Assembly: GCA_023078555.1 (NCBI GenBank)
Contig: CM041202.1
Coordinates: 6,186,522 to 6,250,521, forward strand
Reading direction: 5' to 3'
DNA: 64,000 nt
Source: Ulva prolifera
Taxonomy: Eukaryota > Chlorophyta > Ulvophyceae > Ulvales > Ulvaceae
Part shown: piece after piece, positions 45,622 through 57,149 of the stretch
How positions within the stretch are numbered: position 1 is the stretch's first letter
Layout: every line of letters starts with the position of its first letter
Position numbers and translations under genes: made by a program
The notes under the pieces: model-generated
Database searches by the model: none
The model's input: the letters and a program-made list of their open reading frames with translations, nothing else
Told to the model about the DNA's origin: nothing

Positions 45622-48064
45622 CACTAGGAGAATGGCAACATTACGAGACGGATCCGGATATCGTCCGACAGATTTCGAAAGCCCGTTACCTCTCCGTCAC
45701 CTCTCCACAGCTTTCCGATGTCATCGGATGCAAGGTGCCGGAAGTGCTGAGGACTTTGAATAATTGGAATCCGCTCAACGGAAGGTAATTAGTTAACGCC
45801 ACAAAACACAACGAGCACGTTCCGCCAACACGATATTGGACAGGCTACCCAAGCACGACACTTGAGCACCGCGATGCTATGCCTGCCCTACTGAACATAG
45901 ATCGTGGTCGACACGCAATTGCTTTGATGATCAACTTGCAAGTGACTCGTAGCTATGGCAGGCATGACACAGTGTGAGGCTTTGCATCTGCATGTGGACA
46001 CCCAGGCGCCCGGCTCGACAGAAGAGGCATCCGCAGTAACGTGCGAGGCTTGGCATAATCATTGGTCACTCCGTATACAAGTCTGCTTCGCGACGCTATG
46101 GCCATGGTGGCGGGGATCACTCACGCGCGGGAGAACATGTACAGGCGTGAGCAGCGCACGAGGACACGCTTGGACGGCCTGGTCATGATGATATTGCAGG
46201 TAGTCCTGTAACATCCATGTGATCTAGACTCGGCCCTTTGTTCAGTGAGCCTGCACGGATGGCGCCCCATCAGAGGAACAACTGTTGTCGAGCGGGTAAT
46301 GGCTGCTGACTCGTCGCCAGTTTAGCTTCAGGATAGCCGAGAGGGTAACAGAAACACCTACATAGTCTGCGAGTGTAGCTGAGGACTCAGTGAGCACTGG
46401 GAGGCCGCATCACCAAGCTCGTCCAGGTAGCGCTGCACGTACACTGTCTGGTATCAGCTGGAATTCTTGGACACAATTGCAAAGCCCAATGGACATTACG
46501 TAGTCTTTTGAAATTGCAGCAACAAGCAGCTGCTCTGTGTAGATGCGGCTGGTTGTGGTCTCAGTAGGCCCGACTGATGCAAGGGGCCTGCAGCCCCGTA
46601 CCATCGAGTTGGGCGGTGTCAATGGCCCAGTGGATGTTGCTTTAACCATGGATGTGATACGTCGTCATCGCCACGCACAATGCCCTGGACGCACATGTGC
46701 ACATCGACCAGGCGGCTGATGCGTGTAGCATCATCATCACCCCCTCTGCAATGCGCGAGGGGGCAGAGGGCACAACACAGAAACACCCGATGCCAATTTC
46801 AATCTGCTGCGGCTGTGATGGGCAGCATCACTTCCACCCCGTCAGAGGCTCTGCACCGCGTGCGGGGGCAGAGGCCACAACAGCACAGAAACACCAAGTG
46901 CTGCTGCGCTGTGGCTGCGATGGACAGCAATGCTGTCACACCCTCTGCACCGCGTGCGGGGGCAGAGGCCACAACAGCACAGAAACACCAAGTGCCGCGG
47001 TGCTGTGGCTGCGATGGACAGGATCGCTGTCACACCCTCTGCACCGCGTGCGGGGGCAGAGGCCACAACAGCACAGAAACACCAAGTGCCGCTGTGCTGT
47101 GGCTGCGATGGACAGCATTGCTGTCACACCCTCTGCACCGCGGCGCTGTGGCTGCGATGGACAGAATTGCTGTCATACCCTGTGCACCGCGTGTGAGGGC
47201 AGAAGCCACAACAGCACAGAAACACCAAGTGCTGCTGCGCTGTGGCTGCGATGGACAGCATTGCTGTCACACCCTCTGCACCGCGTGCGGGGGCAGAGGC
47301 CACAACAGCACAGAAACACAAGTGCTGCTGCGCTGTGGCTGCGATGGACAGCATTGCTGTCACACCCTCTGCACCGCGTGCGGGGGTAGAGGACGCGGTG
47401 TTGCTGACATCACAATGCATTGCCGAGCTATTACTGGTGTATTATGCAGCGACATAGCCACTGGCACACTATACGCCTCTGCCAGCAGAGAGGGGGGAGG
47501 CCATGTGCACACCCTGCTCACCCGCACAAACACGCATGCACGTCCATGGTGCACATCTGTACATGTACAGATGTTGCAACATCCCAGACACCGACAACCT
47601 GATCATGAGTGGCCAAAGACGAGTTTGCCTGGCGGAGCGCCTCCTGACTTGAGGTGGCCGATACTCACAGAATGGCCTAGCTTCCTTTAAATTCAGAACG
47701 CATTACTATAGGCACAGCATCGCCCCTGTGGCTGCAGTACAGACTTTGGATGCAGAGAGTTGATAGGTGAAGTCTCAACTGCGTTCTAGCTACAACGGCG
47801 GCAACACCCAGGCCTTGCGGCCATTATGGAAAGGACAGTGTCAAGCAGCCACTGAGATGGCCATGCAGCGGCTGAGGGCAGTAAAGGTTGACAGCATGCA
47901 TACAACTTTCTCCACTGACTGACACGGTCCAACTGTGTCATGGCGATGCTGTGTAAATTTGCTGCTAGCTATAGCTATAGGTATTATAAGGCATGTCTCA
48001 GCATATATGCGAAAAGGGTGTGAACAGCAATCTGCTTCGAGGTAGCACAGCAGCATTGCATATA
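45622..48064. other. Possible remnant of a second CACTA-type element, plus minisatellite
   Basis: It begins CACTAGGAGAATGG, the same 14 bases as at 48065, immediately next to the LTR end. Apart from the minisatellite no gene is supported; a 60-codon frame at 45606-45788 reads DIVRQISKARYLSV but is unplaced. A matching right end was not found. Confidence 0.3.
46842..47395 (+). repeat. 94-bp minisatellite
   Basis: CACAACAGCACAGAAACACC occurs at 46876, 46970, 47064, 47207 and (partly) 47301. Steps are 94 bp except one of 143 bp, where about half a unit is duplicated. Many units contain the hairpin GACAGCA-T-TGCTGTC. All three frames stay mostly open across it, a consequence of its composition rather than coding. 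Confidence 0.9.
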
Positions 48065-48430
48065 CACTAGGAGAATGGTGACGTGGTGGTGAGGAACGTG
48101 CGAGGACGGCTCGCGGAAGAGGGGTGGATGCGTGGCGGAGCCCCCGGAACGGCGAAAGGATTGTTGGCGGAGCGTCCGGAAGGCAGCCCGGAGCGTGGGC
48201 GGAAGTTCCGCGAGCGTTCCGACCGGGTGGTTTCAAAGTGCACTCCACGTGGGTGTTCCGCCGGAACGTTTCCGGAGTGGTGCCGGAACGCGCGAAGGAT
48301 CCGCAATGCATCCAGAGGACTGCTTGAGGAAGAATGCTTAAAATTTCGGAATGATTTCGGATCCGGGGACGTTCCGGCAGAGCCTTGCGGAAGCCGTCCA
48401 GAAGCCTGGACGAACATGCTGGTTCATGAG
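48065..48430 (+). repeat. Candidate left terminus and subterminal repeats
   Basis: CACTAGGAGAATGG is followed by many short motifs of the form CCGGAACG/CGTTCCGG in both orientations (e.g. CCCGGAACGG, GTCCGGAAGG, GGAAGTTCCGCGAGCGTTCC, CGCCGGAACGTTTCCGG, GACGTTCCGG). Dense short repeats just inside the ends are typical of CACTA elements, where an element protein binds them. Confidence 0.5.
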
Positions 48431-48957
48431 GGGTTATTACTTGGTTACTCTCTGTTCGATCGTGCCGGAGGCAGAGTACGTACGTGGTCAGCGAGGCCTC
48501 CTTTACATGTGTGCCACGTGCATGTTGCCGTTGATACGGATGCGACTCGGTATCGGTGTTTGTTCTCTCCCATTCACTCTATTTTAACAGGTGCACCAAG
48601 TTTTCAACGAGAATCGCGAATGGTGCGCGTTCATGATGATATACAAGCAGCGTGTACATCGTGGTTCCGGAACAAGACAGCTTTGTTGATGTGTTCACAC
48701 GAGTTTGTAGGCAGGCGGTCATGCATAGGCAATCATAAACTATTATTGACATTGCTTACATTGAGATCTCTTCACCTTGTGACCTCTGCATGTCCATACG
48801 GAACGACATTACTACTATAACAAGTCATGCCACGTCTAACATGTCATATACCCCACTCATACACTCGGTCACGACCGCCTGTGTTCAGGGACAGTATCTT
48901 CGCAGCCTCCGTTGGTGTCCAACTAATAGACAGACATCTTCAACCTGAGTCTTCACC

Positions 48958-51900
48958 TCACGACAGCATCTCAATCAAGGTCTGTTGAAGGTCCCGGACC
49001 TCCTCCTGCACGCCCCGCCGCTGTATCCTACCGCTGACAGTACACACATATTGAGATATACTTGTTGAGATTTACTGTGGCATACCTTGTCCTGTTTGAT
49101 TGATTCATCGAGCTTCTTTGCCTGACCCTTCCGGTTGCGGGCGGGGCCGGATGCCAGCTTCGCTAATTCGTCCTCAGACTTGGCTATTCTTTCATTGAGA
49201 ACTTTGAGGGCATGCCTGATACACTCTTCGTCGGCCTCTGCCTGGCGCTTCTCCAGAGCCGGATGCGTATCCTTCTTCTTTGCCTTCTGCAGAACAACGA
49301 TGCTGTCACACGATCTGTCGCACCTACGGAAACACCATGACCAGCATATATACGATTTTGATGCATCAGCAAGCGCACTGCATCATCATGAACGCGCGTA
49401 CATGAGCCTGGGCTTATGATAGCACAGTTTATGTCAACCTTGTGGAGGTATTTACAAATCGTACCGGTTCATCCTCCTGTATGTCCATGTCTGCTGGGCC
49501 GCTTCGCCGAGTCTTGGGCTGTGGCATCTCGTCGTCCGCAACTTCCGGGGCGGCTGCCACTATGTGGGGTAGGACCTCGAGTTCTACGTCATCGCTGTCA
49601 GTCGGAGGTACATCCTTCCGTGTTCGGTTGAGAATCGGAGGTGAAGGGGGGAGATCGGCAATTGACCTGTCGCTGCCTCTCTTGCGGGCGCGTCTCCCGC
49701 CGTTGCTGGTCTCGGCCTGCGTAGCAAAGCATGTCGCGATTCTGTATCGACGCGACTTCCACGGCTGACATCGCTTTAATATCCCTGCGTCATGTACAGC
49801 ATGGCCGCGAAGACGTACCCGACCACCCTGTTGGCTCCTCCGGTGGGTGGGACGCAACGGAGATTCCGCTGTCTGTTCCTTTTTCATCTCACCCAGGATG
49901 AAATCCCTAAAGTAGTGGTTGTCAGCCACGTACACTCCGTCTTCCCGTGCCCACTGCGCGGCCGACTTCATCGTGCCATCGCCGTAAGCAGTCCTGGTTC
50001 CGATTCTGGACAGCTGCATGTATAGGTGATATGTCAGTGGCGTGCGCTTGTCGCGTGCACTAGGATGCTGTTGCCTAATGTGTTCGTTGTGCAGTAACAA
50101 AACGTCCACATCAGATGGGTCAGTTAGGCGCGGAGCACGAGAATGGTTGGTGGCCCACCAACCATTCGGGCATGCATGCATGTCAGTATTCACGCGCCTC
50201 GGAATGGTTGGTGGCTCACCAACCATTCGGGCATGCCTGCATCTCACTATCCACGGGCCCCGAATGGTTGGTGGGCCACCAGCCATTCGGCCATGCATGC
50301 ATGTAACTATTAACGCGCCTCGGAATGGTTGGTGGGCCACCAGCCATTCGGGCATGCATGCATGTCACTATTAACGCGCCTCGGAATGGTTGGTGGGCGA
50401 CCAACCATTCGGGCAGGCATGCACGTCAGTATTCACGCGCCTCGGAATGGTTGGTGGGCCACCAACCATTCGGGCATGCATGCATGTCAGTATTCACGCG
50501 CCTCGGAATGGTTGGTGGCTCACCAACCATTCGGGCATGCCTGCATCTCACTATCCACGGGCCCCGAATGGTTGGTGGGCCACCAGCCATTCGGGCATGC
50601 ATGCATGTCACTATTAACGCGCCTCGGAATGGTTGGTGGCCCACCAACCATTCGGGCATTCATGCATCTCACTATCCACGGGCCCCGAATGGTTGGTGAG
50701 CCACCAACCATTCGGGCATGCATGCATGTCAGTATTCACGCGCCCCGAATGGTTGGTGGCCCACCAACCATTCCGAGCAGTCCTGCATGTACGTCACGAT
50801 CCGGGAGCAAGAAGCACGCGCCTGTTCTTCCTCTACGTCCTTCACTGCCGCGGTCACTCTCGGGTCCTTGCGGTCTCGCTCGCTCCGCCGTATCTTCTTG
50901 TTGTGATCAAAGGCTCGTCGAGGGAAACCGCTGCAAGAAAAGGTTGATCACGACTGTGCGTGTGTGCTTACACGAACACAGGATGACCACCGATTACGGC
51001 CGAACATGTGCATCCTGACACAGTCGTGATGTCGCATGCTCAAGCGGAAACGTACTTGTACTTCACGTCCCTCAACATGCTTTTCTGGCCCCGAAATGCT
51101 TTTACTATGTTCCTCGCAGCCGTGTACGCCGTCCCCTCTTTGCCCGCCTGCATAAGTCAATCAAGTCTGGTCGTCATCGATGTACTGTGGTGGCCATTGC
51201 GTCCCGCGGCGAACGGTCCGCGGCGACCACTTCCAGCACGAAAACAGCACTTGGGTCAATCACACTACACGCTCAGCCATACAACACAACACGAAATCAT
51301 CCCAATCCACCGTAATCTTCACACTACCGTATGGCAACCGCCCCAGCAAGTCCGCCCGGCGATACAGAGTCAAGTTGTTAGCAGGCTAGCACAAGCGTAC
51401 CCCCGCTGCTGCCGCTGCGATCGCACCAACGTGCTGATGCATCAGCATACTTCCTTCATACATCCGCAGCTTTGGGTCGCCGGTGTCCTTCAGCAGCGCC
51501 TGCATGAGCGGAGACGCCTTGTCCTCGTCCCTCATCTGGCCCAGGATCGCCGACAACTTGTCCGTCCACATCAGCACTCCCGACTGTAGTACCTCCCATA
51601 CATGATCGCTGTCGCCCGTCGCAGCGGTAGCAGTGGAGGCCGCTGTGCGTGCCGACGCTCCTGGAGCGGAGCCTCGATTCCGGGGGTTGATGGGCTGGAC
51701 CAGTACCGGGGGCTCGATGCCGCCAGCGATCTTCCCCTTCTGGAAGTAGAAAGAAATACATGTCTTCAGGGACTCCACGTTGTCGACGTCCAATGTGGCC
51801 TTGTTGTCGTTGGCCGACGACAGTGTCATGCCGTCCGACCCCCCTCCCCTTCTCCAGATACTCCTCGCTAGCACATCCAGCATCCCATTCGCAGAATCGT

Positions 51901-51970
51901 CGTCCGCTGTCTCTTTGTCGACGACGATCGCGGCATCTCGCTTGAACTGGAATTGAAGGCTGTCCGACAT
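48958..51970 (-). CDS. Seven-exon coiled-coil protein gene of the element
   Basis: Exons read downward: 51970 to about 51431 (ATG MSDSLQFQF; contains LQSGVLMWTDKLSAILGQMR); 51385-51269 (NLTLYRRADLLGRLPYG); 51147-51062 (AGKEGTAYTAARNIVKAFRG); 50930-50793 (charged, AVKDVEEEQARAS); 50074-49465 (203 codons, RDKRTPLTYHLYMQLSRIG, GVYVADNHYFRDFIL); 49286-49086 (coiled coil, EKRQAEADEEC, LNERIAKSEDELAKL); 49020-48958 (VQEEVRDLQQTLIEML, stop). From the third exon on, all junction phases agree. The first junction is unclear: the best fit needs a 45-bp intron. About 600 aa. Function unknown; coiled coils and charge fit a DNA- or transposase-binding accessory factor. The palindrome array lies in the intron between 50792 and 50075. 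Confidence 0.55.
50141..50773. repeat. Palindrome array 1 (11 units of 60-61 bp)
   Basis: Units start at 50141, 50202, 50262, 50323, 50384, 50445, 50506, 50566, 50627, 50687 and 50747. Each begins with GAATGGTTGGTGG, one central base, and its reverse complement: a 27-bp palindrome. The linker is CGGGCATGCATGCATGTCA followed by an A/T-containing and GC-rich end. Differences in the stem are mostly near the centre or are A-to-G changes that leave a G-U pair. The array sits in an intron of the minus-strand gene. Confidence 0.95.
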
Positions 51971-52300
51971 CGCGACGTATACACCAGAGAGGACCGGAAC
52001 CAAACAGACACTTAGCAGCCAATACGTTTACAGTAACTCCAACTTCTTTGGTACTTGGCAAAGCCTATCCGTCGATGCTGATATCCAACCTTTTGAAAAC
52101 ACCGTGCCGTGTTGGTGCCCGGCCATTGGCCACAGGGACACTCCCTCGTTACATCCTCACGCATGATTATCCCCCACCACTCAACTCGTCCCCGAGTACG
52201 CTTGCACTACGCCTGAACCTCGTTCATACCACGCCGCTCGCTTGCCGCGATGTCTTTCCATTCATCCAAGCAGAGTTCATCGACGTTTACTGTGCAGAGA

Positions 52301-55300
52301 ATGGCTCCGCGTAGGCGTAAGCGTGCTGTCGACGACGACCTTGCAGAAGTTGGCGTGCTGCGCCTTGATCCTCCACTTCGTGATGGGGACCTAAAGTTAC
52401 TATACAAGTGCACAAAATGTAGTAAACCGTTTGACAGGCTTCTAACTGCCCAGAACCACCCCCGCGCCTGCCCCGCCAGGCGCGCTCAGAATCGTGACGA
52501 GGAAACGGGAGATGACACAGGCAACCAGCCAGTGGCGGGCAACCAGCCTCCCGGCGTTGTCGACCTCGGTCGAGTCGACGAGGTCCTCTTCGAGGTGCGC
52601 ATGTCCCTGATCACCTCGTCTGCTCTCGAGTGCTGACTATCTGGTGATCGTGATTGGTGTCATGTGGCCAGGTCCCTGAGGGCTCCGACGTATCCGAAGA
52701 AGACTACGGAGACGACGATGTGGACAGCCTATACGACGACGCCAGCAGTGTCTTCTCCAGCCTGTCAGGAGATGACTGGGACACAGACTCTACTGAGGTT
52801 TGTCCTTTCGGTGTCTCCCGACGCTGCCTGATTATCCGATTTGCTCTTGTGCTGGGCACCCACCCCCTGCTCCCTGTCGGTGTAAAAGGCTGGTGAATAT
52901 GTGCAGAGCGACTCCCTCGATGGCCGCGAGGGTCCACAGGTCGCAGCTGAGGCTGCAGCCGTGAAGGGGACTGCCGCATGGTGGCGTCAGAGACGGATGG
53001 ATCCGGTCTCCGACACCTGCCGTCTCACAGTGTTGACTGTATCAATGTGGATCGCCAGCCTGAAAAGCATGTTCCGGATGAGTGATGTTGTGGTGGACAT
53101 GTGGTGTCGTTTTGTGCATTACCTACTCTTACCAGATGGGAATATGTTCCCCCCATCCTTCCACCTGGTCAAGGCTGTCCTGGCTGTACCAGATGTCTCT
53201 TCAGTGACCCGGCACGTGTGCCCACAGTGCTGGACTCTCTTCCCAGGTATAAAGCCGTGTGATCATACCCAGCACTTGGACGACGTCTGCGACACCCCAG
53301 GGTGCACCCAGAAGCGTTTCGAGGTGGACCTGGCAGGCAAGGGTGCACCTTGCCGGAGTGTCTTCTTCTTTGGGGAGGCCGCATCGCTGAAAGACCTGAT
53401 TCTGCAACCTGGCGTCCTTGCCGCGGTTCGTGCTCATCGAGTGCACGCCCTAAAGGATCCCGCCGGTTTCTGGCAGTCCCCTGCCGGACGTGCCCTGAAC
53501 GCCGCATGCGGCGGGATTTTCGCCAAGGCTGACCCGGATGAAATTGCACTGCTTTTCAGCTTGGGTGCGCTCGGCTTGAGTTCGACCTATCATGCGTCCC
53601 CGTCACTCAGTTGCCAGGCCATCAATATCGTCTGGGTCCAGTGGGGCCTGCAGTAGCCTCTCCCCGACACTAAGTCCGCTTGCAGGGGGTGACGGCGCCC
53701 AACTGTACGTGAACAAGCAACACGGGACCACAATCTGGGGCATCCGCCTGCTGGACCTCCCCCCTCATCTGTCTCATTGCAATGAGGCCTGGATCCCCCT
53801 GGGGGTAGTCGAGGGCCCAACTGAACCCACGAACATGGACAGCATCCTTGCACAGGTCCTCGAGTTCTTCAAGAAGCATGACCCAGGTACGTGTCAGTCT
53901 GGCGAGTGTGTACCCAACGCACACTCATGTCCGGCCAGTGCTTAATGTGGCTGTGTTCACTATAAACCCCCTACAATGCAGCCAGGAAGGGGGAGGATGG
54001 GGTCGAGGCTCTCAAAGTCGAGATGCCTGACGGAACAGTTCTGCGCATCTGGCCTGTGCTCTGCTGTGTGGAGGGCGACATTCCGTGGATGCAGAAGTTG
54101 ACCAACAGCATCGGGCACGGCGGCAAGAGGGCGTGCTTCCGTTGCGCCCAGAACGGCGTCTGGGTGTTCGCAGCCAACACAGTTCGGTATGTTGGCTCCA
54201 GTTGCCGTGCCGTCGCCATGCTGCCTCTGACCACCCCTGCTTACCCCTGGCATCCCTGCCAAGCCCGCCTCCGCCACCCCCTCCGACATGGCTGGGGGGC
54301 TCACTACTGTCCTTATCAGACATCCGCCGTGCAGCTGGCTTGGGTTCCACGGCCCGGTCATCCAGCCTCAGCCGGTTCACGCTGCGGGGCCTGATCAAGG
54401 AAAGCCCCTCACAGCGGCGCAAGAGACGGAGATTGCCGCGGGGGCGGTGCCGAGGATGGTGCCCGGCAGTATGGGACCAGACCCCGGGGCCCCCCCCCCT
54501 CGCACGAAGTGGTCCGAGGTTACCACCATCGACCCGGCGACCCTGGCAAAGGACTGCCGGCTGAAGTACTCTGCTTCAGAGATGTGCGCTCGCGGCCACA
54601 CAGCAGACTTGTTGATCGATCAGGTGCGGTTACCCTTGTGTTTGAATCTTTCCTCTGTCCTGCGGCCCATGTGCCAGCATGCATGGTCGACGTTCTGCCA
54701 TCACGCCCACCAGGTGGCTTGCATGCAGACCACCAGCCCCACGTTGGACCGCTACACCGCCAAAGACACCCTGCTGGAACGGCAGAAACTTGCGAAGAAG
54801 GAGCACATCCGCCTGGGGGTGAAAGGGTCCTCCCTGTTCAGCACCCTCTCATACTTCAAGTGCGCACCCCTACCTCAGGACAGCTGCCATACCGTCATCT
54901 GGACCCACGAATTCACCGTGACGGATGTTGTTCTTGCAGCCCCTGCCACTTCTTCCGCTACGGCGTCGCGCACGTGTTCCTCCTTGGCATCCTCATGGAC
55001 TTCTGGAATCAGTGGCTGCCGAGTTCGAAGCGGCGTAAGAAAGCCCGCCCAGCAGGCCCCCGTCAGTTGTATCAGCTGCCTAAAGAGGTGGTGGCCCAGA
55101 TCGCTGCCCGCGCGTCCCACATCATGCACACTTATCTGTTCAAGAAAGTGTACACCGACATCACCAAGTGCGGTCACTGGTTACTGCTGGCAGCTGTCCC
55201 ATGCACACGTGTCGTGAGCCTTACAGCTCGTGGAGGCCAGCAGGTGGCTCGCTTCAAGTTTGCACTGCTGCAGGCACCGGTCTCGGTGGCTCATGGAGGA

Positions 55301-56621
55301 CTGGCTTGCGTTCACAGAGACATTCTCCCTGTACTTGCTGCACGACCTCAAATGGGAGCCCGACCAGGAGGGTGTTCGGCTGGTGTTCGAGGAGATGTGG
55401 ACGCACCTCCAAGCAGGCACCCTGTACTTCCTGCGGTACGAGGAGCTCCAGCATACCGCACCCCGGATCAAAGCAGCTCAAGACGCGTTGATGAAGTACG
55501 GCGCGATGGCAGAAGATCTCTTTGGGGGGGAGGTTATCTGCACCTTCAAGCTTCATGTTGCAGCCTGGCACCTACCGGACCAGGTGAGATGCTGTGGGCC
55601 TTCGTTCTTCTGTCTAGAGTTCTGGATCGAACGCATGGTGCAGCTACTCAAACGGCTGATCAAATATCGTTCCACCAAATCACCAGAGAAAGTGTATGTC
55701 AACGATGAGCTGCTGCGGCGCACATGCATGAGATTGCTTCACAGCAGCGATACGGCAGAGGCGGCCATGCACACGTTGCAAGAGGCCGTGGCCTCTGAGA
55801 AACGCCGTCGGTCAAAACGGAGCAAGGTCCAGGCCGCAGTGCGCGACAGCGACTCTGATGGCGGTGATGACACCAGGGTGTTTGGGGCGGGTAAGGACCT
55901 CGACGCCGAAGAGAAGAAAGAAGTGATGCCGCTGGGGTACACGGGGGTCGGTGAGTTGTCCGGGCTGCCATACCTGCTCTACCACCAGGACGCCCTGCAG
56001 GAGGCAGGGTGGCCGACCCAGCGGGTCCTGTGGGAGGGCTACGGTAGGAAAGAGGCCATCATGCGGGCGCTTGGGCTGCCGGTCGCTGGGGAGGTTGTTG
56101 CTGGGCGGCAGCTCTGTGAGGTGCAACTACGAAAATTCCTGCGAGGGCGGGCTTTGGTAGGGGATGTCCTGACCTGTGCGCAGCACACCGGTCAGGGTAA
56201 GAAAGACAATCGATGGTGCCTGCTGAAGTACCATGTAGTAGAGGAGGGTACGAATGTGGGCCAGGATCGGTACTATGTTGGCGACTTGCAGTACATAGTC
56301 CGTGCCAGGCTCAGCACGGCAGATGGGTCTGGTATCTGTAGAACCTGCACTGTCGAGGCCAGAGACCTGTATCTCGGTGTGACAGACGTGTACGACTGTA
56401 GTACTCCCTATACACCCGGATGCAGGGAGGCGGATGAGGTGCTGAACCGCGCTCCCGAGTTTTACAGGGTGGATGGTGTGCATCACCGTTCCTCGGCTTA
56501 CACTGGCCGGTATGTAGTGAACATTGATGCTATGGCCGGGCAGCTGGTTCCGGTGAAACGGACGGCAGGAGGTGTTCAGTACTGGCAGACAGCTAATAAG
56601 GCCTCCGGGCGTACTGTGTAA
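52301..56621 (+). CDS. CACTA/Tnp2-type transposase with zinc-finger-like N-terminus
   Basis: Nine exons with consistent phases: 52301-52594, 52672-52797, 52907-53564, 53686-53886, 53982-54186, 54335-54623, 54729-54859, 54940-55167, 55274-56621. Total 1160 codons including the stop, with no internal stop. N-terminus: CTKCSKPFDRLLTAQNHPRAC, a C2HC-like finger, then an acidic stretch. Tnp2 features follow: CPQCWTLF with more Cys pairs; DGAQLYVNKQ, then LLDLPPH and GVVEGPTEP; GDIPWMQKLTNSIGHGGKRA with CFRC; KGSSLFSTLSYF running into an AHVFLLGILMDFW segment; and WHLPDQ...GPSFF...ERMVQLLKRLIK. These match the order in Tnp2/CACTA transposases, and the finger recalls fungal Plavaka relatives. It should cut and rejoin element ends in the nucleus. 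Looks intact. Confidence 0.8.
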
Positions 56622-56691
56622 ACAGGTCATCCCCCAGATGGCGGGATGGGACCACCATGCGCAATGCATGAGCCCAGGCAGCGCCATCGTG

Positions 56692-56852
56692 GAATGGTTG
56701 GTGGCCCACCAACCATTCCGCATGCGAGCAATGCATGAGCCCAGTCAGCGCCATCGTGGAATGGTTGGTGGCCCACCAACCATTCCGCATGCGAGCAATG
56801 CATGAGCCCAGTCAGCGCCATCGCGGAATGGTTGGTGGGCCACCAACCATTC
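56692..56852. repeat. Palindrome array 2 (3 units of 67 bp)
   Basis: Units start at 56692, 56759 and 56826. The palindrome is the same as in array 1 (GAATGGTTGGTGG plus inverse), here extended to 14-bp arms (GGAATGG...CCATTCC). The linker is unrelated to array 1: CGCATGCGAGCAATGCATG then AGCCCAGTCAGCGCCATCG. It lies 70 bp after the transposase stop codon and could form a strong hairpin in its transcript. Confidence 0.95.
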
Positions 56853-57149
56853 CGCATGCGAGCAATGCATGTGCCCTGCACGGCTGAAGTGTCTACAGGA
56901 TGCCCGCGTGCACAGTGTCGATGCTGTGACGTCCTGTGCAGCTCGCCAAGGCCAGCTTGGTTTCTAATGGCGAGGTAATTCCCTTTATATGAGGCATCGT
57001 CGGCCCCGCGTGTCTTCACTGCATCGATCTCCACTCTGACCTGTGTGTACGTACGCGGTATTGTCCCTCGGCTACTGACGCTGGCAGTACCCAAGCGCGT
57101 ACTGCGTCCCGTTCAATAACCGCGAGCTGTTAAATTAGTGTTACAGAAG

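Noticed and set aside
46680..47690. 336-codon frame across the 94-bp minisatellite
   Set aside because: All three plus frames stay open in part of the array and 94 bp is not a multiple of three, so the protein would change frame at each unit.
50141..50773. CRISPR-like regular spacing of a repeat
   Set aside because: The linkers are themselves repeated rather than unique spacers, the repeat is a full palindrome, the genome is eukaryotic with introns, and there is no cas gene.
55585..55620. Short intron (GTGAGA...CTAGAG) in the last transposase exon
   Set aside because: It would be about 35 bp, and the uninterrupted reading matches the conserved HLPDQ...GP...ERM...LKRL order of the family.
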